This document shows positions 1 to 8,566 of a stretch of DNA of 64,000 bases, one piece after another (position 1 is the first letter of the stretch; the number at the start of each line of letters is the position of its first letter). The position numbers and the translations under genes were made by a program. The DNA comes from Gordonia hankookensis. GTDB lineage: Bacteria; Actinomycetota; Actinomycetes; Mycobacteriales; Mycobacteriaceae. Below the pieces are notes generated by a model. The model searched no databases. It was not told where the DNA came from and saw only the letters and a program-made list of their open reading frames with translations. The stretch is taken from NCBI RefSeq assembly GCF_014673215.1, contig NZ_JACWMS010000005.1, positions 341,032 through 405,031 of the forward strand, given 5' to 3'.

Positions 1-972
1 GTCCGGTTCACCGACGACCCCGGACTCCGGGACCGGATCGTCTTCCTCCCCGACTACGACATCTCGATGGCGCGCGAGATCTACGCCGGCTGTGACGTCT
101 GGCTCAACAACCCGGTTCGCCCGATGGAGGCCTGCGGCACATCCGGCATGAAGTCCGCCATGAACGGCGGCCTCAACCTGTCCATCCTCGACGGTTGGTG
201 GGACGAGATGGCCGACGGCGAGAACGGCTGGGCGATCCCGTCCGCGGAGGGTGTCGCCGATGAGCACCGACGCGACGATCTCGAGGCGGAGGCGCTCTAT
301 TCGCTGCTCGAGGAGACCGTGATCCCGATGTTCTACAACCGGTCGGTCGCGGGTGTGCCCGAACGCTGGGTGGAGATGGTCCGGCACACGCTGAGCAGGC
401 TCGGGCCGAAGGTCCAGGCGTCGCGGATGGTGCGGGACTACACGACCGCCCTCTACGGCCCTGCTGCCACACAGTTCGCCTCCATCTGCGCGGACGGCTT
501 CGCACCGGCGCACGATCTCGCCGACTACCGGCACCTGCTCGATCGGAGCTGGCCCGCGGTGCAGATCGCCGGCATCGACGAGTCGGGATCCGGTGGCTCC
601 CTCGTCGAGGGCAGCCCGCAGCGGGTGAGCCTGACGCTCACCGCCCACGTGGCGCTCGGCGAGCTGACGGCCGACCGGGTGCGCGTCCAGGCGCTGGTGG
701 GCCGGGTGACCGACGACGGCGAGATCATCGATCCGGTGATCGCCGAGATGACCCCGACGGCCGGTACCGACCCGTCCGGGCGCACGCTGTTCGTGGCGAC
801 CGTGTCCCCCGCCCGATCCGGCCGCCACGGATACACCGCACGGGTGCTGCCCCGGCATCGACAACTCTCCGACGACGCCGAGCTCGGTCTGGTGCGCTAT
901 CCCGTCGGGACGGCCGCCGATGCCGGACCGGCGTTGGCCGGAACCGTCCCGGTCTCCGGCGCACACTCCTGA
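1..972 (+). CDS. glgP: Alpha-glucan (glycogen) phosphorylase, C-terminal part
   Basis: The gene enters from outside the window, and only the last 323 residues are seen. Glycogen phosphorylases release glucose-1-phosphate from alpha-1,4-glucans using pyridoxal phosphate. The motif EACGTSGMKSAMNGG followed by LDGWWDEM is the PLP-lysine segment of the family; the lysine is encoded at 151-153. The tail after about residue 180 carries a beta-rich extension typical of the bacterial GlgP subfamily. The gene faces mpa, and a strong bidirectional hairpin lies 8 bases after its stop. Confidence is high for the family; substrate chain length cannot be judged from a fragment. Confidence 0.9.
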   Translation, partial: VRFTDDPGLRDRIVFLPDYDISMAREIYAGCDVWLNNPVRPMEACGTSGMKSAMNGGLNLSILDGWWDEMADGENGWAIPSAEGVADEHRRDDLEAEALYSLLEETVIPMFYNRSVAGVPERWVEMVRHTLSRLGPKVQASRMVRDYTTALYGPAATQFASICADGFAPAHDLADYRHLLDRSWPAVQIAGIDESGSGGSLVEGSPQRVSLTLTAHVALGELTADRVRVQALVGRVTDDGEIIDPVIAEMTPTAGTDPSGRTLFVATVSPARSGRHGYTARVLPRHRQLSDDAELGLVRYPVGTAADAGPALAGTVPVSGAHS

Positions 973-979
973 CGACTCC

Positions 980-1024
980 GACGGCGAGGGCCCCACGCGT
1001 CAGATGCGTGGGGCCCTCGCCGTC
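980..1024. terminator. Bidirectional terminator hairpin between glgP and mpa
   Basis: Two 19-base arms (980-998 and 1006-1024) are perfectly complementary around a 7-base loop. The stem is very GC-rich and has no U-tract on either side. It sits between the convergent stops of glgP (972) and mpa (1049), so it can serve both transcripts. Confidence 0.85.
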
Positions 1025-1048
1025 GGAACCGATCGGCCGCGAACCGGC

Positions 1049-2872
1049 CTACAGGTACTGGCCCGTGTTGGTCTCGGTGTCGATCGCACGGCTCGCGCCT
1101 GCGCTCTTGCCGGTGACCAGCGTGCGGATATAGACGATCCGCTCGCCCTTCTTGCCCGAGATCCGGGCCCAGTCGTCGGGATTGGTGGTGTTCGGCAGGT
1201 CCTCGTTCTCGGCGAACTCGTCGAGGATCGAGTCGAACAGGTGCTGCACCCGAAGACCTGGTTGGCCGGTGTCGAGCTGCGACTTGATCGCGTACTTCTT
1301 GGACCGGTCGACGACGTTCTGGATCATCGCGCCGGAGTTGAAGTCCTTGAAGTACATGATCTCCTTGTCGCCGTTGGCGTAGGTGACCTCCAGGAACCGG
1401 TTGTCGTCGCTCTCGGCGTACATCCGCTCCACGACCCGTTCGATCATCGCGTTGACGCACGCGGTGCGGTCTCCGCCGAACTCGTTGAGGTCGTCGGCGT
1501 GCACCGGCAGCTGCTCGGTCAGGTACTTGGAGAAGATGTCCATCGCAGATTCGGCGTCGGGGCGCTCGATCTTGATCTTCACGTCGAGCCGGCCCGGTCG
1601 CAGGATCGCCGGATCGATCATGTCCTCGCGGTTCGATGCGCCGATCACGATGACGTTCTCGAGGCCCTCGACGCCGTCGATCTCACTGAGCAGCTGCGGC
1701 ACGACGGTGGTCTCCACGTCCGACGAGACGCCGGACCCACGGGTCCGGAAGATCGAATCCATCTCGTCGAAGAAGACGATCACCGGGGTGCCCTCGGACG
1801 CCTTCTCCCGGGCCCGCTGGAAGATCAGTCGGATGTGACGCTCCGTCTCACCAACGAACTTGTTGAGCAGCTCGGGGCCCTTGATGTTGAGGAAGTACGA
1901 CTTCGCCTCTTTCGCGTCGTCGCCACGCACCTGAGCGATCTTCTTGGCCAGCGAGTTGGCGACCGCCTTGGCGATGAGGGTCTTGCCGCACCCCGGCGGG
2001 CCGTAGAGCAGCACACCCTTGGGCGGGCGCAGTGCGTAGTCGCGGAACAGGTCCTTGTGCAGGAACGGGAGCTCGACGGCGTCGCGGATCTGCTCGATCT
2101 GGCGACCGAGTCCGCCGATGTCCTCGTAGCCGACGTCGGGGACCTCTTCGAGGACCAGGTCCTCCACCTCGGCCTTGGGCACCCGCTCGAAGGCGAAGCC
2201 GGCCTTGGTGTCGATGAGCAGCGAATCGCCGGGGCGGAGTTTGCGGCGCTTGCCGTCTTCACCGTCGACCTCGCCCATCAGCGGTTCGGCCAGCCAGACG
2301 ACACGTTCTTCGTCGGCATGGCCGACGACGAGCGCGCGACTACCGTCGCCGAGGATCTCCCGCAGCGTGCTGATCTCGCCGACGGAGTCGAACTCACACG
2401 CCTCGACGATGGTCAGCGCCTCGTTCAGCCGCAGGGTCTGCCCCTTGCTGAGCGACTCGACGTCGATGTTCGGCGAGCACGTGAGCCGCATCTTCCGGCC
2501 GGAGGTGAACACGTCCACGGTGCTGTCGGGGTGGATGTCGAGGAGCACGCCGTAGCCACTCGGCGGCTGCCCGAGTCGGTCGACCTCCTCACGGAGTGCC
2601 ACGAGCTGCTGGCGGGCCTCTTTGAGGGTGTCGAGCAGCTTCGCATTGCGCGCGGTCAGGTTGTCGACCCGTTCCTGCAGGTCCTTGGGGTCGGCCGGCC
2701 TTGCGAATGACGAGCGTTGCGAGTCCGGACGCGCGACGGGCGACGCATACGCGGGGATGAAACTCTCTTCGGGCATCTGTGCGGACTCATCGCGATCGGA
2801 TCCGTCGTCGTGCGCACCCGAGGACCCGAGGCGGTCGGCGCCGCTGGCGCCCTGGCGGTCAGATTCGGTCAT
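1049..2872 (-). CDS. mpa: Proteasome-associated AAA ATPase Mpa/ARC
   Basis: This is the hexameric ring ATPase that recognises Pup-tagged proteins, unfolds them and feeds them to the 20S proteasome. The 607-residue protein shows the family layout: disordered N-terminus, coiled coil about residues 60-102, OB-fold interdomain to about 240, then one AAA domain with Walker A GPPGCGKT (291-298) and Walker B FFDEMDS (about 367-373). It ends in GQYL, the C-terminal tail that docks on the proteasome gate. Start: ATG with AGAGGAG six bases upstream. Dop, pup and proteasome subunit genes are not beside it; the downstream neighbour is convergent glgP. A 9-base inverted repeat lies in the leader. Confidence 0.97.
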   Translation of the reverse strand: MTESDRQGASGADRLGSSGAHDDGSDRDESAQMPEESFIPAYASPVARPDSQRSSFARPADPKDLQERVDNLTARNAKLLDTLKEARQQLVALREEVDRLGQPPSGYGVLLDIHPDSTVDVFTSGRKMRLTCSPNIDVESLSKGQTLRLNEALTIVEACEFDSVGEISTLREILGDGSRALVVGHADEERVVWLAEPLMGEVDGEDGKRRKLRPGDSLLIDTKAGFAFERVPKAEVEDLVLEEVPDVGYEDIGGLGRQIEQIRDAVELPFLHKDLFRDYALRPPKGVLLYGPPGCGKTLIAKAVANSLAKKIAQVRGDDAKEAKSYFLNIKGPELLNKFVGETERHIRLIFQRAREKASEGTPVIVFFDEMDSIFRTRGSGVSSDVETTVVPQLLSEIDGVEGLENVIVIGASNREDMIDPAILRPGRLDVKIKIERPDAESAMDIFSKYLTEQLPVHADDLNEFGGDRTACVNAMIERVVERMYAESDDNRFLEVTYANGDKEIMYFKDFNSGAMIQNVVDRSKKYAIKSQLDTGQPGLRVQHLFDSILDEFAENEDLPNTTNPDDWARISGKKGERIVYIRTLVTGKSAGASRAIDTETNTGQYL

Positions 2873-2890
2873 TGCTGACTCCTCTCCCCG

Positions 2891-2918
2891 GCAAACACTT
2901 CTCTCATGGAGTGTTTGC
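2891..2918. promoter_or_regulatory. Inverted repeat in the mpa leader
   Basis: Perfect 9-base arms (2891-2899 and 2910-2918, GCAAACACT and its complement) flank a 10-base spacer just upstream of the mpa Shine-Dalgarno sequence. It could be an operator or an RNA hairpin; no regulator is recognised. Confidence 0.5.
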
Positions 2919-2998
2919 GCCGTAACACCACGCTACCGGTGTGGACCGGAAAACGCCGTGCACCGCGCGATTCACGGTGTTGACGGTCTGTTAAATGT

Positions 2999-3030
2999 AC
3001 GTATTCGCAACGTATTCGCGACGTTTCGCG
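2999..3030. repeat. 11-base direct repeats upstream of mpa
   Basis: The unit ACGTATTCGCR occurs twice back to back (2999-3009, 3010-3020) and is followed by a degenerate third copy (3021-3030). The period of one helical turn and the position 130-160 bases upstream of mpa suggest a regulator-binding array. Nothing else is seen in the 195-base gap between trmI and mpa. Confidence 0.5.
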
Positions 3031-3067
3031 CGGTAAACCCCTTACGCCCGCGACGAACGCAACACGC

Positions 3068-3913
3068 TCACCCTTTCGACGGCCGACGCTGCGGCCGAAG
3101 CGTCGTGACGCCGTCCGCGAGGCGTCGAGTCGTGATGAGAAAGGCCGTATGGCCTTGCATTTTGTGTTCCGGACGCACCGCGAGGCCGACGGCACTCCAG
3201 TCCCTCACCAGGGACTCCCAGGCACGGGGCTCCGTCCAGCACTCCTGTTCGCGCATCGCCTCCATGACGCGCGACAGCTGCGTGACCGTCGCCACATAAA
3301 CGATCAACACGCCGCCGGGGGTGATCGCGTCCCGCACCACGTCGAGGGGCTCCCACGGGGCCAGCATGTCGAGCACGATGCGGTCGAAACGACCGTCGGC
3401 AGACAGTCCGGACGTGTCCAGATGTGCGAGATCGTCGATGACGAGATCCCAGTTGGCAGGCCTGCCGCCGAAGAACGTATCGACGTTGCGGACGGCATGT
3501 TCGGCGTGATCGTCCCGGACCTCGTAGGAGGTGACCGTGCCCTCGGGTCCGACGGCACGGAGCAATGAACAGGTCAGTGCGCCCGAGCCTGCGCCCGCCT
3601 CCAGGACCCGCGCGCCGGGGAAGATGTCACCCTCGGTGACGATCTGCGCCGCGTCCTTCGGATAGATGACCTGGGCACCCCGCGGCATCGACAGGACGTA
3701 GTCCACCAACAGAGGGCGCAGCGCGAGATACTGCGTCCCGCTCGTCGCCGACACGATGCTCCCCTCGGGAGACCCGATCAGGTCGTCGTGGGCGATCGCA
3801 CCACGGTGGGTGTGGAAGAGCTTCCCCTCCTCGAGGTTCACGGTGAACTTGCGTCCCTTGGCGTCGGTGAGCTGTACGCGGTCTCCCACGGTGAAGGGGC
3901 CGGATGTCGGCAT
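3068..3913 (-). CDS. trmI: tRNA (adenine-58-N1)-methyltransferase TrmI
   Basis: A SAM-dependent enzyme that methylates A58 in the T-loop of tRNA, usually as a homotetramer. The N-terminal beta-domain is followed by the SAM-binding motif LEAGAGSGALTCSLL at about residue 104 and LDMLAPWE near 200. I start it at ATG 3913 (281 residues, close to the 280-residue Rv2118c) because GGAAGGA stands 10 bases upstream; the frame is open to an upstream start at 3964. It is divergent from the RecB-like gene, as in M. tuberculosis. Confidence 0.93.
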   Translation of the reverse strand: MPTSGPFTVGDRVQLTDAKGRKFTVNLEEGKLFHTHRGAIAHDDLIGSPEGSIVSATSGTQYLALRPLLVDYVLSMPRGAQVIYPKDAAQIVTEGDIFPGARVLEAGAGSGALTCSLLRAVGPEGTVTSYEVRDDHAEHAVRNVDTFFGGRPANWDLVIDDLAHLDTSGLSADGRFDRIVLDMLAPWEPLDVVRDAITPGGVLIVYVATVTQLSRVMEAMREQECWTEPRAWESLVRDWSAVGLAVRPEHKMQGHTAFLITTRRLADGVTTLRPQRRPSKG

Positions 3914-3974
3914 CGGATTGAAGTCCTTCCGGCTGGTCAGGGTGTCGTTCCCTGAACCTGTCACTGTCGCGACC

Positions 3975-3980
3975 TACCCT
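3975..3980 (+). promoter_or_regulatory. -10 element of a leaderless promoter (RecB-like gene)
   Basis: TACCCT lies 7 bases before the GTG start at 3988 with no ribosome-binding site between them, the pattern of a leaderless actinobacterial promoter. Confidence 0.6.
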
Positions 3981-3987
3981 GCCAGTT

Positions 3988-4878
3988 GTGAGTACGACAA
4001 CCGAAGCCGGGCCCGTTCCCGGGCCCTCGGAAGCCGCGGGCCCCGGCGAGAGCGGACCGTCGCCGAGAGGACTGGTCGGGCGCCCGTTGGCCCTGTCCCC
4101 CTCGCGCGCAGCGGACTTCAAACAGTGTCCGCTGCTCTACCGCTACCGGGCGATCGACCGGTTCCCGGAGACCCCGACCCAGGCCCAGACGCGAGGGACG
4201 GTGGTGCATTCCGCACTGGAGAATCTCTTCGACATGCCGGCGGAGCTGCGTACCCAGGAGTCCGCAGACCTGCTCGTCGAGGGCGCATGGGCGGCGATGT
4301 GCGAGGCCGATCCGCAGCTGTCCGATGTGGTCGACGAGAGCCAGAGCGGGCGGTTCGTGGCGGAGGCCCAGAAACTCATCGCGACGTATTACACGATGGA
4401 GAACCCGACCGCCTTCGAGGCCGAATCCTGCGAAGAGCACGTCGAGATCGATGTCGATGACGTGTTGATGCGTGGATTCATCGATCGGATCGACATCGCA
4501 CCGACCGGAGAGATCCGGGTCGTCGACTACAAGACGGGGAGATCACCCAGCGAGGCCTACGAGGCCAAGGCCCTCTTCCAGATGAAGTTCTATGCGCTCG
4601 CGATCCTGCGCACCCGTGGCGTGGTGCCCAAGCGGCTCCAGTTGATGTATCTGTCCGACGGTCAGCAGCTCGTCTACGAACCCGACCGGGCCGAACTCGA
4701 ACGATTCTCGCGCACCCTGAAAGCGATCTGGTCGGCGATCCGGTCGGCGGTCGCCAGTGGCGATTTCCGTCCGCGCCGGTCGCGGCTGTGCAACATGTGC
4801 GAGCACAAGGCACGTTGTCCTGAGTTCGGCGGCCAGGTGCCGCCCTACCCGGGGCCGCCGCCGGGATTCACCCCCTGA
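3988..4878 (+). CDS. RecB-family nuclease with a Cas4/AddB-like Fe-S cysteine set
   Basis: A PD-(D/E)XK exonuclease-like protein of 296 residues with no helicase domain. Visible active-site parts are H74 (GTVVHS), D166 (GFIDRID), D180-x-K182 (VDYKTG) and Q198xxxY202. One cysteine near the N-terminus (C47) and three near the end (C268, C271, C277) match the four-cysteine arrangement that holds a 4Fe-4S cluster in Cas4 and AddB nucleases. It sits in the position of Rv2119, divergent from trmI, with no CRISPR or addAB genes nearby. The physiological substrate is unknown. The start is GTG and appears leaderless. Confidence 0.85.
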   Translation: MSTTTEAGPVPGPSEAAGPGESGPSPRGLVGRPLALSPSRAADFKQCPLLYRYRAIDRFPETPTQAQTRGTVVHSALENLFDMPAELRTQESADLLVEGAWAAMCEADPQLSDVVDESQSGRFVAEAQKLIATYYTMENPTAFEAESCEEHVEIDVDDVLMRGFIDRIDIAPTGEIRVVDYKTGRSPSEAYEAKALFQMKFYALAILRTRGVVPKRLQLMYLSDGQQLVYEPDRAELERFSRTLKAIWSAIRSAVASGDFRPRRSRLCNMCEHKARCPEFGGQVPPYPGPPPGFTP

Positions 4879-4922
4879 TCGCCGACCACCGACCCTTCTG
4901 CTGACCACTATGACGGTTGGCA

Positions 4923-4928
4923 TACGGT
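4923..4928 (+). promoter_or_regulatory. -10 element of a leaderless promoter (thioesterase gene)
   Basis: TACGGT lies 6 bases before GTG 4935. It decides that start over an upstream TTG at 4917. Confidence 0.5.
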
Positions 4929-4934
4929 GGCTTT

Positions 4935-5780
4935 GTGGAGAGCTGTTACTACGTACCGATCGACCGCCCGGAGACGCAGACGCCAGACGCCGGGGCAGGT
5001 GTCGAGTACTTCCAGCCCACCGAGGCGACGCAGAGTGTGTGGGCGGCGACGATGCAGCATGGCGGTCCGCCGTCGGGACTGATGATGCGGTCACTGTTGC
5101 GGTGTGACCCGGACCCGGGTCAGCGGTTCACGCGGGTGACCACCGAGATCCTCGGTCCGATCGGGCTCGGGGTGAATCGAATCAGCGCCCAGGTGATCCG
5201 GCCGGGACGGCAGATCAGCCTGGTGGGCACCGATCTCGAGGTGCAGCAGCCCGACGGTTCGTTCCGGCTGGCCGCGCGGTCGGTCGGCTGGCGGTTGCGC
5301 ACCGCCGACACCTCGGCGATCGCCGAGGAGCCAGCCCCGCTGACCCCGCTCCCCGCCGAGCTGACCCCCGTCGCAGGCGTCACCGGCAACGAGGACCTCG
5401 GAGTGGATTGGGGCACAACGGGTTTCATTGGTTCGATCGAATCGGCGACGATCGCGGGCCGCACCGGCGACACCCCGGCGGTGTGGATCCGGCCCGCGAT
5501 CCCACTCGTCGGTGGTGAGGAGATCTCCGATCTGGAGTCGGTCTTCAGCGTCATCGACATCGCGAACGGTATGGGCACGCGTCTGCGTACCGACGAGTGG
5601 ACGTGGATGAACACCGACACCACCGTGCACCTCACCCGGACGCCCAGCGGACCGTGGGTGGGCATCGACGCCGACATGGTGCAGGGGCCGGACGGGTACG
5701 GCGCGACCTTCGCAGACCTCTTCGACACCGACGGGTTCATCGGCCGGTCGGCGCAGACGGTGCTCCTGTCCGCCCTCTGA
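4935..5780 (+). CDS. TesB-like double-hotdog acyl-CoA thioesterase family protein
   Basis: A 281-residue protein with the two-hotdog layout of TesB-type thioesterases that hydrolyse acyl-CoA. The N-terminal half has the characteristic W-x-x-x-x-QHGGPPSGLMMRSL segment, and the C-terminal half has WTWMNTDTTVHL and GPWVGIDADM, resembling the second hotdog. Catalytic residues could not be assigned with confidence. It lies between the RecB-like gene and convergent hisG with only 20 bases before hisG ends, so a shared termination region is likely. The natural acyl substrate is unknown. Confidence 0.75.
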   Translation: MESCYYVPIDRPETQTPDAGAGVEYFQPTEATQSVWAATMQHGGPPSGLMMRSLLRCDPDPGQRFTRVTTEILGPIGLGVNRISAQVIRPGRQISLVGTDLEVQQPDGSFRLAARSVGWRLRTADTSAIAEEPAPLTPLPAELTPVAGVTGNEDLGVDWGTTGFIGSIESATIAGRTGDTPAVWIRPAIPLVGGEEISDLESVFSVIDIANGMGTRLRTDEWTWMNTDTTVHLTRTPSGPWVGIDADMVQGPDGYGATFADLFDTDGFIGRSAQTVLLSAL

Positions 5781-5800
5781 CGGATCGTCGGGGATCCGGG

Positions 5801-6646
5801 TCAGAAACGGCAGGAGCGGATGTCGGTCGCGAGAATCGCTTTCGCCCCGAGCTCGGACAGCTCGTCCATGAGACCCTGGTGCTCCTTGCGCGGCACCATC
5901 GCGCGCACCGCCACCCAGGCCGGATCCGCCATGGGTGCCACAGTCGGCGATTCCAGTCCCGGCGTCAGCGCGGACGCCTGTTCGAGGAGGGTGCGCGGGC
6001 AGTCGTAGTCGATCATCACGTACTGCTGCCCGAAGACGACACCCTGGACGCGGGCGATGAACTGTTTGGCGGCCTTGGTCCGCTCCGCGCCACCCTGCGA
6101 GATCAGCACAGCCTCCGAGTCGCACAGCGAGTCGCCGAACGCGGCCAGTCCGTGCTGGCGCAGCGTGCGGCCCGATCCCACGACGTCGGCGATCGCGTCC
6201 GCCACGCCGAGCTGGATCGAGATCTCGACGGCTCCGTCGAGCCGGATGATCTCGGCGTCGAGCCCGCGCCTGCCGAGGTCGGCACGCACCAGATTCGGGT
6301 ACGACGTCGCGATCCGCTTGCCCGCCAGTTCCTCGACGGTCCAGCCCTTCCCGGCGGGAGCGGCGTACCGGAAGGTCGAGGAACCGAAGCCCATCGAGAT
6401 CTGTTCGTCCACGGTGGCGCCCGAGTCGAGTGCCAGGTCACGTCCGGTGATCCCGAGGTCGAGAGTGCCGGACCCCACGTAGATGGCGATGTCCTTGGGC
6501 CGCAGGAAGAAGAACTCGACGTCGTTGGCGTTGTCGAGGACGGTGAGATCCTTGGGGTCCGAACGCTTGCGATATCCGGCTTCGGCCAACACGGCCCCCG
6601 CCGATTCGGAGAGTGATCCCTTGTTGGGCACGGCTACGCGCAACAT
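5801..6646 (-). CDS. hisG: ATP phosphoribosyltransferase (long form)
   Basis: First enzyme of histidine synthesis, condensing ATP with PRPP. The 281-residue length marks the long hexameric form with a C-terminal ACT-like regulatory domain for feedback by histidine. The PRPP-binding stretch DGAVEISIQLGVADAIADV (137-155) and GSGRTL are intact. A weak AGGA stands 9 bases before ATG. It follows hisE by 77 bases on the same strand, as in Rv2121c-Rv2122c; the remaining his genes are not in the window. Confidence 0.97.
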   Translation of the reverse strand: MLRVAVPNKGSLSESAGAVLAEAGYRKRSDPKDLTVLDNANDVEFFFLRPKDIAIYVGSGTLDLGITGRDLALDSGATVDEQISMGFGSSTFRYAAPAGKGWTVEELAGKRIATSYPNLVRADLGRRGLDAEIIRLDGAVEISIQLGVADAIADVVGSGRTLRQHGLAAFGDSLCDSEAVLISQGGAERTKAAKQFIARVQGVVFGQQYVMIDYDCPRTLLEQASALTPGLESPTVAPMADPAWVAVRAMVPRKEHQGLMDELSELGAKAILATDIRSCRF

Positions 6647-6723
6647 GTTGTGGTGTCCTAACTGATTGCCGGGTGATCTGTGGAGGCGATCCGGGGCCGG
6701 TACGTGACATCCGATGCCGACCC

Positions 6724-6987
6724 CTACAGATGGCGGTACACGTCCTCCAGCGAGAGTCCACGCTTGATCATCATCACCTGCAGCCAGTAGACCAGTTGGG
6801 AGATCTCCTCACCCAGCGACTCGTCGGACTCGTACTCGGCGGCCAGCCACACCTCGCCGGCCTCTTCGATGATCTTCTTGCCGAGGGTGTGCACCCCGGA
6901 GTCGAGGGCCGCGACGGTCCCGCTCCCGGCGGGTCGATGCTGCGCCTTGTCGCTCAGTTCGGCGAACAGCTCCTCGAATGTCTTCAC
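6724..6987 (-). CDS. hisE: Phosphoribosyl-ATP pyrophosphatase
   Basis: Second step of histidine synthesis, hydrolysing PR-ATP to PR-AMP. The 87-residue all-alpha MazG-like protein shows the metal-binding KKIIEEAGEVWLAA helix and the LGEEISQLVYW helix. It is a stand-alone HisE, not fused to HisI, as usual in actinobacteria. The start is GTG, 7 bases after the stop of the HAD gene, so HAD, hisE and hisG probably form one transcript. Confidence 0.96.
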   Translation of the reverse strand: MKTFEELFAELSDKAQHRPAGSGTVAALDSGVHTLGKKIIEEAGEVWLAAEYESDESLGEEISQLVYWLQVMMIKRGLSLEDVYRHL

Positions 6988-6993
6988 GATCCC

Positions 6994-7737
6994 CTATCTT
7001 GGCATGTCACGGTGGTCGGAACGATGGCCGGGGTGCTGCCCGGTCCAGGCATCGGTGAGGTCGTCGAGGGTGAGACCCACCAACGATTCCCTGAAGGTAC
7101 GCAGATTCCCGGACGGAACCGGCGCCGCCGACGGGAGCACCAGCGTCGGACACCCGGCCGCGGTCGCCGCGACGGTCCCGGTCGGCGAGTCCTCGACGGC
7201 CAGGCATTCATCGGGTGTCAGGCCGAGTAGTGCCGCCCCGCGCAGGTAGAGGTCCGGCGCAGGCTTCCCGACCGGGACCTCGTCGCCGCAGACCGTCGCG
7301 GTGAACCGGTCGCGCCCCAGCGTCTCCAGAGCGGTGTCGGTCAGTTCGCGCACCGTGTTCGTGACCAGCACCATCGGCAGTCCTGCCCCGGCCACCAGGT
7401 CCAACGCCGCCGCTGCGCCCGGTCTCCACGGCAGCCCGGCAGCGAAGAGTCCGGCGACGTGGTCGAGCAGCCACCGATAGTCGCCGTCCCGGTCCCGGTC
7501 CGGTTCGGCGATGGCGGCGGCGTCGTAGACCTTCGTCATCGCATCGGGAAGGGAGTTGCCCAGCGTCGACTCCCGAAGGGCGGGCGACATCATGATGCCG
7601 TGCCGCAGTGCCAGATCGGCCATCGCGATATCCCACAACGGCTCGGAGTCGAGCAGCGTGCCGTCCATGTCCCAGAGCACGGCTGCCGGACCCGAACGGG
7701 CGGCACGGGACGATGGGACGCTCGGAGTGCTGTTCAC
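6994..7737 (-). CDS. HAD-superfamily phosphatase, beta-phosphoglucomutase-like
   Basis: A 247-residue haloacid-dehalogenase-type hydrolase. The nucleophile motif DMDGTLLD is at 23-30, a threonine motif follows in LVTNT, and the metal-binding acidic motif is VEDSPTG. The helical cap inserted after motif I places it with small sugar-phosphate phosphatases and mutases (subfamily IA), but the substrate cannot be read from sequence. Its ATG overlaps the stop of the XRE regulator by four bases, and hisE follows after 6 bases. A link to histidine biosynthesis (for example histidinol-phosphate) is possible but unproven. Confidence 0.85.
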   Translation of the reverse strand: MNSTPSVPSSRAARSGPAAVLWDMDGTLLDSEPLWDIAMADLALRHGIMMSPALRESTLGNSLPDAMTKVYDAAAIAEPDRDRDGDYRWLLDHVAGLFAAGLPWRPGAAAALDLVAGAGLPMVLVTNTVRELTDTALETLGRDRFTATVCGDEVPVGKPAPDLYLRGAALLGLTPDECLAVEDSPTGTVAATAAGCPTLVLPSAAPVPSGNLRTFRESLVGLTLDDLTDAWTGQHPGHRSDHRDMPR

Positions 7738-8531
7738 CCCTGCATTCTCGCAACCACATCCTCGGTCGCCTCGTCCGCCGGGTAGAACAGCTCGATGGTC
7801 AGTTCCTCGAGCGTGATGTCGCGGGGCGTCCCGAAGGTGGTGAGCGTGGTGAAGAACGACAACACGTCATCGCCCAGGCGGAGTACGAAGGGCACCAGCA
7901 AGGCCGGCTCACCACTGCGTTCCGCTGATCGCGTTGCGCGTCGGTCGAGGTCGGCAACCGTCGAGTACTCCCCCACCTCACGTTCGATGGCGGTGAGGCG
8001 CGGATCCGCCGTGATCCGGACCAGCCGACGAAGAGTGTCCACCAGGTACGCCGCCCAGACGTCGAGGTTCTCCGTCATGCGGGCGAAACCATCGGGGTGC
8101 AGGGACGCACGGAAGACGTTGAACGGCGGCCCCTGCAGGTGTGCCGGAAGCAGCGCGGCGAGCGATGCCGCCGAGTCGTTGGCCAACACGACGTTCCAGC
8201 TCCGATCGAGGGCAAGGCCCGGGTTGGGATCGTGCGCGTCGAGAATTCGCTGCACGGAGGCCCGAATCCGTTGCATCGCCGCCGCATCGAGTGACTCCTC
8301 GGAGTATCGCGGCGCATGCCCGGCTGCGAGCAGGAGCGCGTTGCGTTCCCGCAGAGGGATGTCGAGGCGGGTGGACAGCGCCTCGAGCAAGGCCGGGCTC
8401 GGTCGCGACTTCCCCGTTTCGACGAAGCTCAGATGTCGCGGTGAGACACCGACGTCGTAGGCCAGGTCGAGCTGACTGATCGACCGCTGCGAACGCCACT
8501 GCCGCAACATCGTTCCCGCATCGGCCGCCAT
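7734..8531 (-). CDS. XRE-family regulator with MmyB-like ligand domain
   Basis: A 265-residue transcription factor. Residues about 8-65 form a helix-turn-helix of the Xre type (ISQLDLAYDVGVSPRHLSFVE), and the rest matches the PAS-like MmyB ligand-binding domain, which in known members has been seen with fatty-acid-like ligands. It is divergent from an alpha/beta hydrolase, with a perfect 15-base palindrome in the shared promoter region, so autoregulation and control of the hydrolase are the simplest reading. TAGGAT lies six bases before ATG, indicating a leaderless message. Confidence 0.88.
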   Translation of the reverse strand: MAADAGTMLRQWRSQRSISQLDLAYDVGVSPRHLSFVETGKSRPSPALLEALSTRLDIPLRERNALLLAAGHAPRYSEESLDAAAMQRIRASVQRILDAHDPNPGLALDRSWNVVLANDSAASLAALLPAHLQGPPFNVFRASLHPDGFARMTENLDVWAAYLVDTLRRLVRITADPRLTAIEREVGEYSTVADLDRRATRSAERSGEPALLVPFVLRLGDDVLSFFTTLTTFGTPRDITLEELTIELFYPADEATEDVVARMQG

Positions 8532-8537
8532 CTGGCC

Positions 8538-8543
8538 ATCCTA
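8538..8543 (-). promoter_or_regulatory. -10 element of a leaderless promoter (XRE gene)
   Basis: On the minus strand TAGGAT is followed by 6 bases and ATG 8531. Confidence 0.65.
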
Positions 8544-8566
8544 GAGCGGGCGGTGATCGGATCCGA

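Noticed and set aside
920..2710. Long plus-strand frame antisense to mpa
   Set aside because: It mirrors the codon bias of mpa, has no family signal and an Asp/Leu/Val-rich composition typical of antisense shadows.
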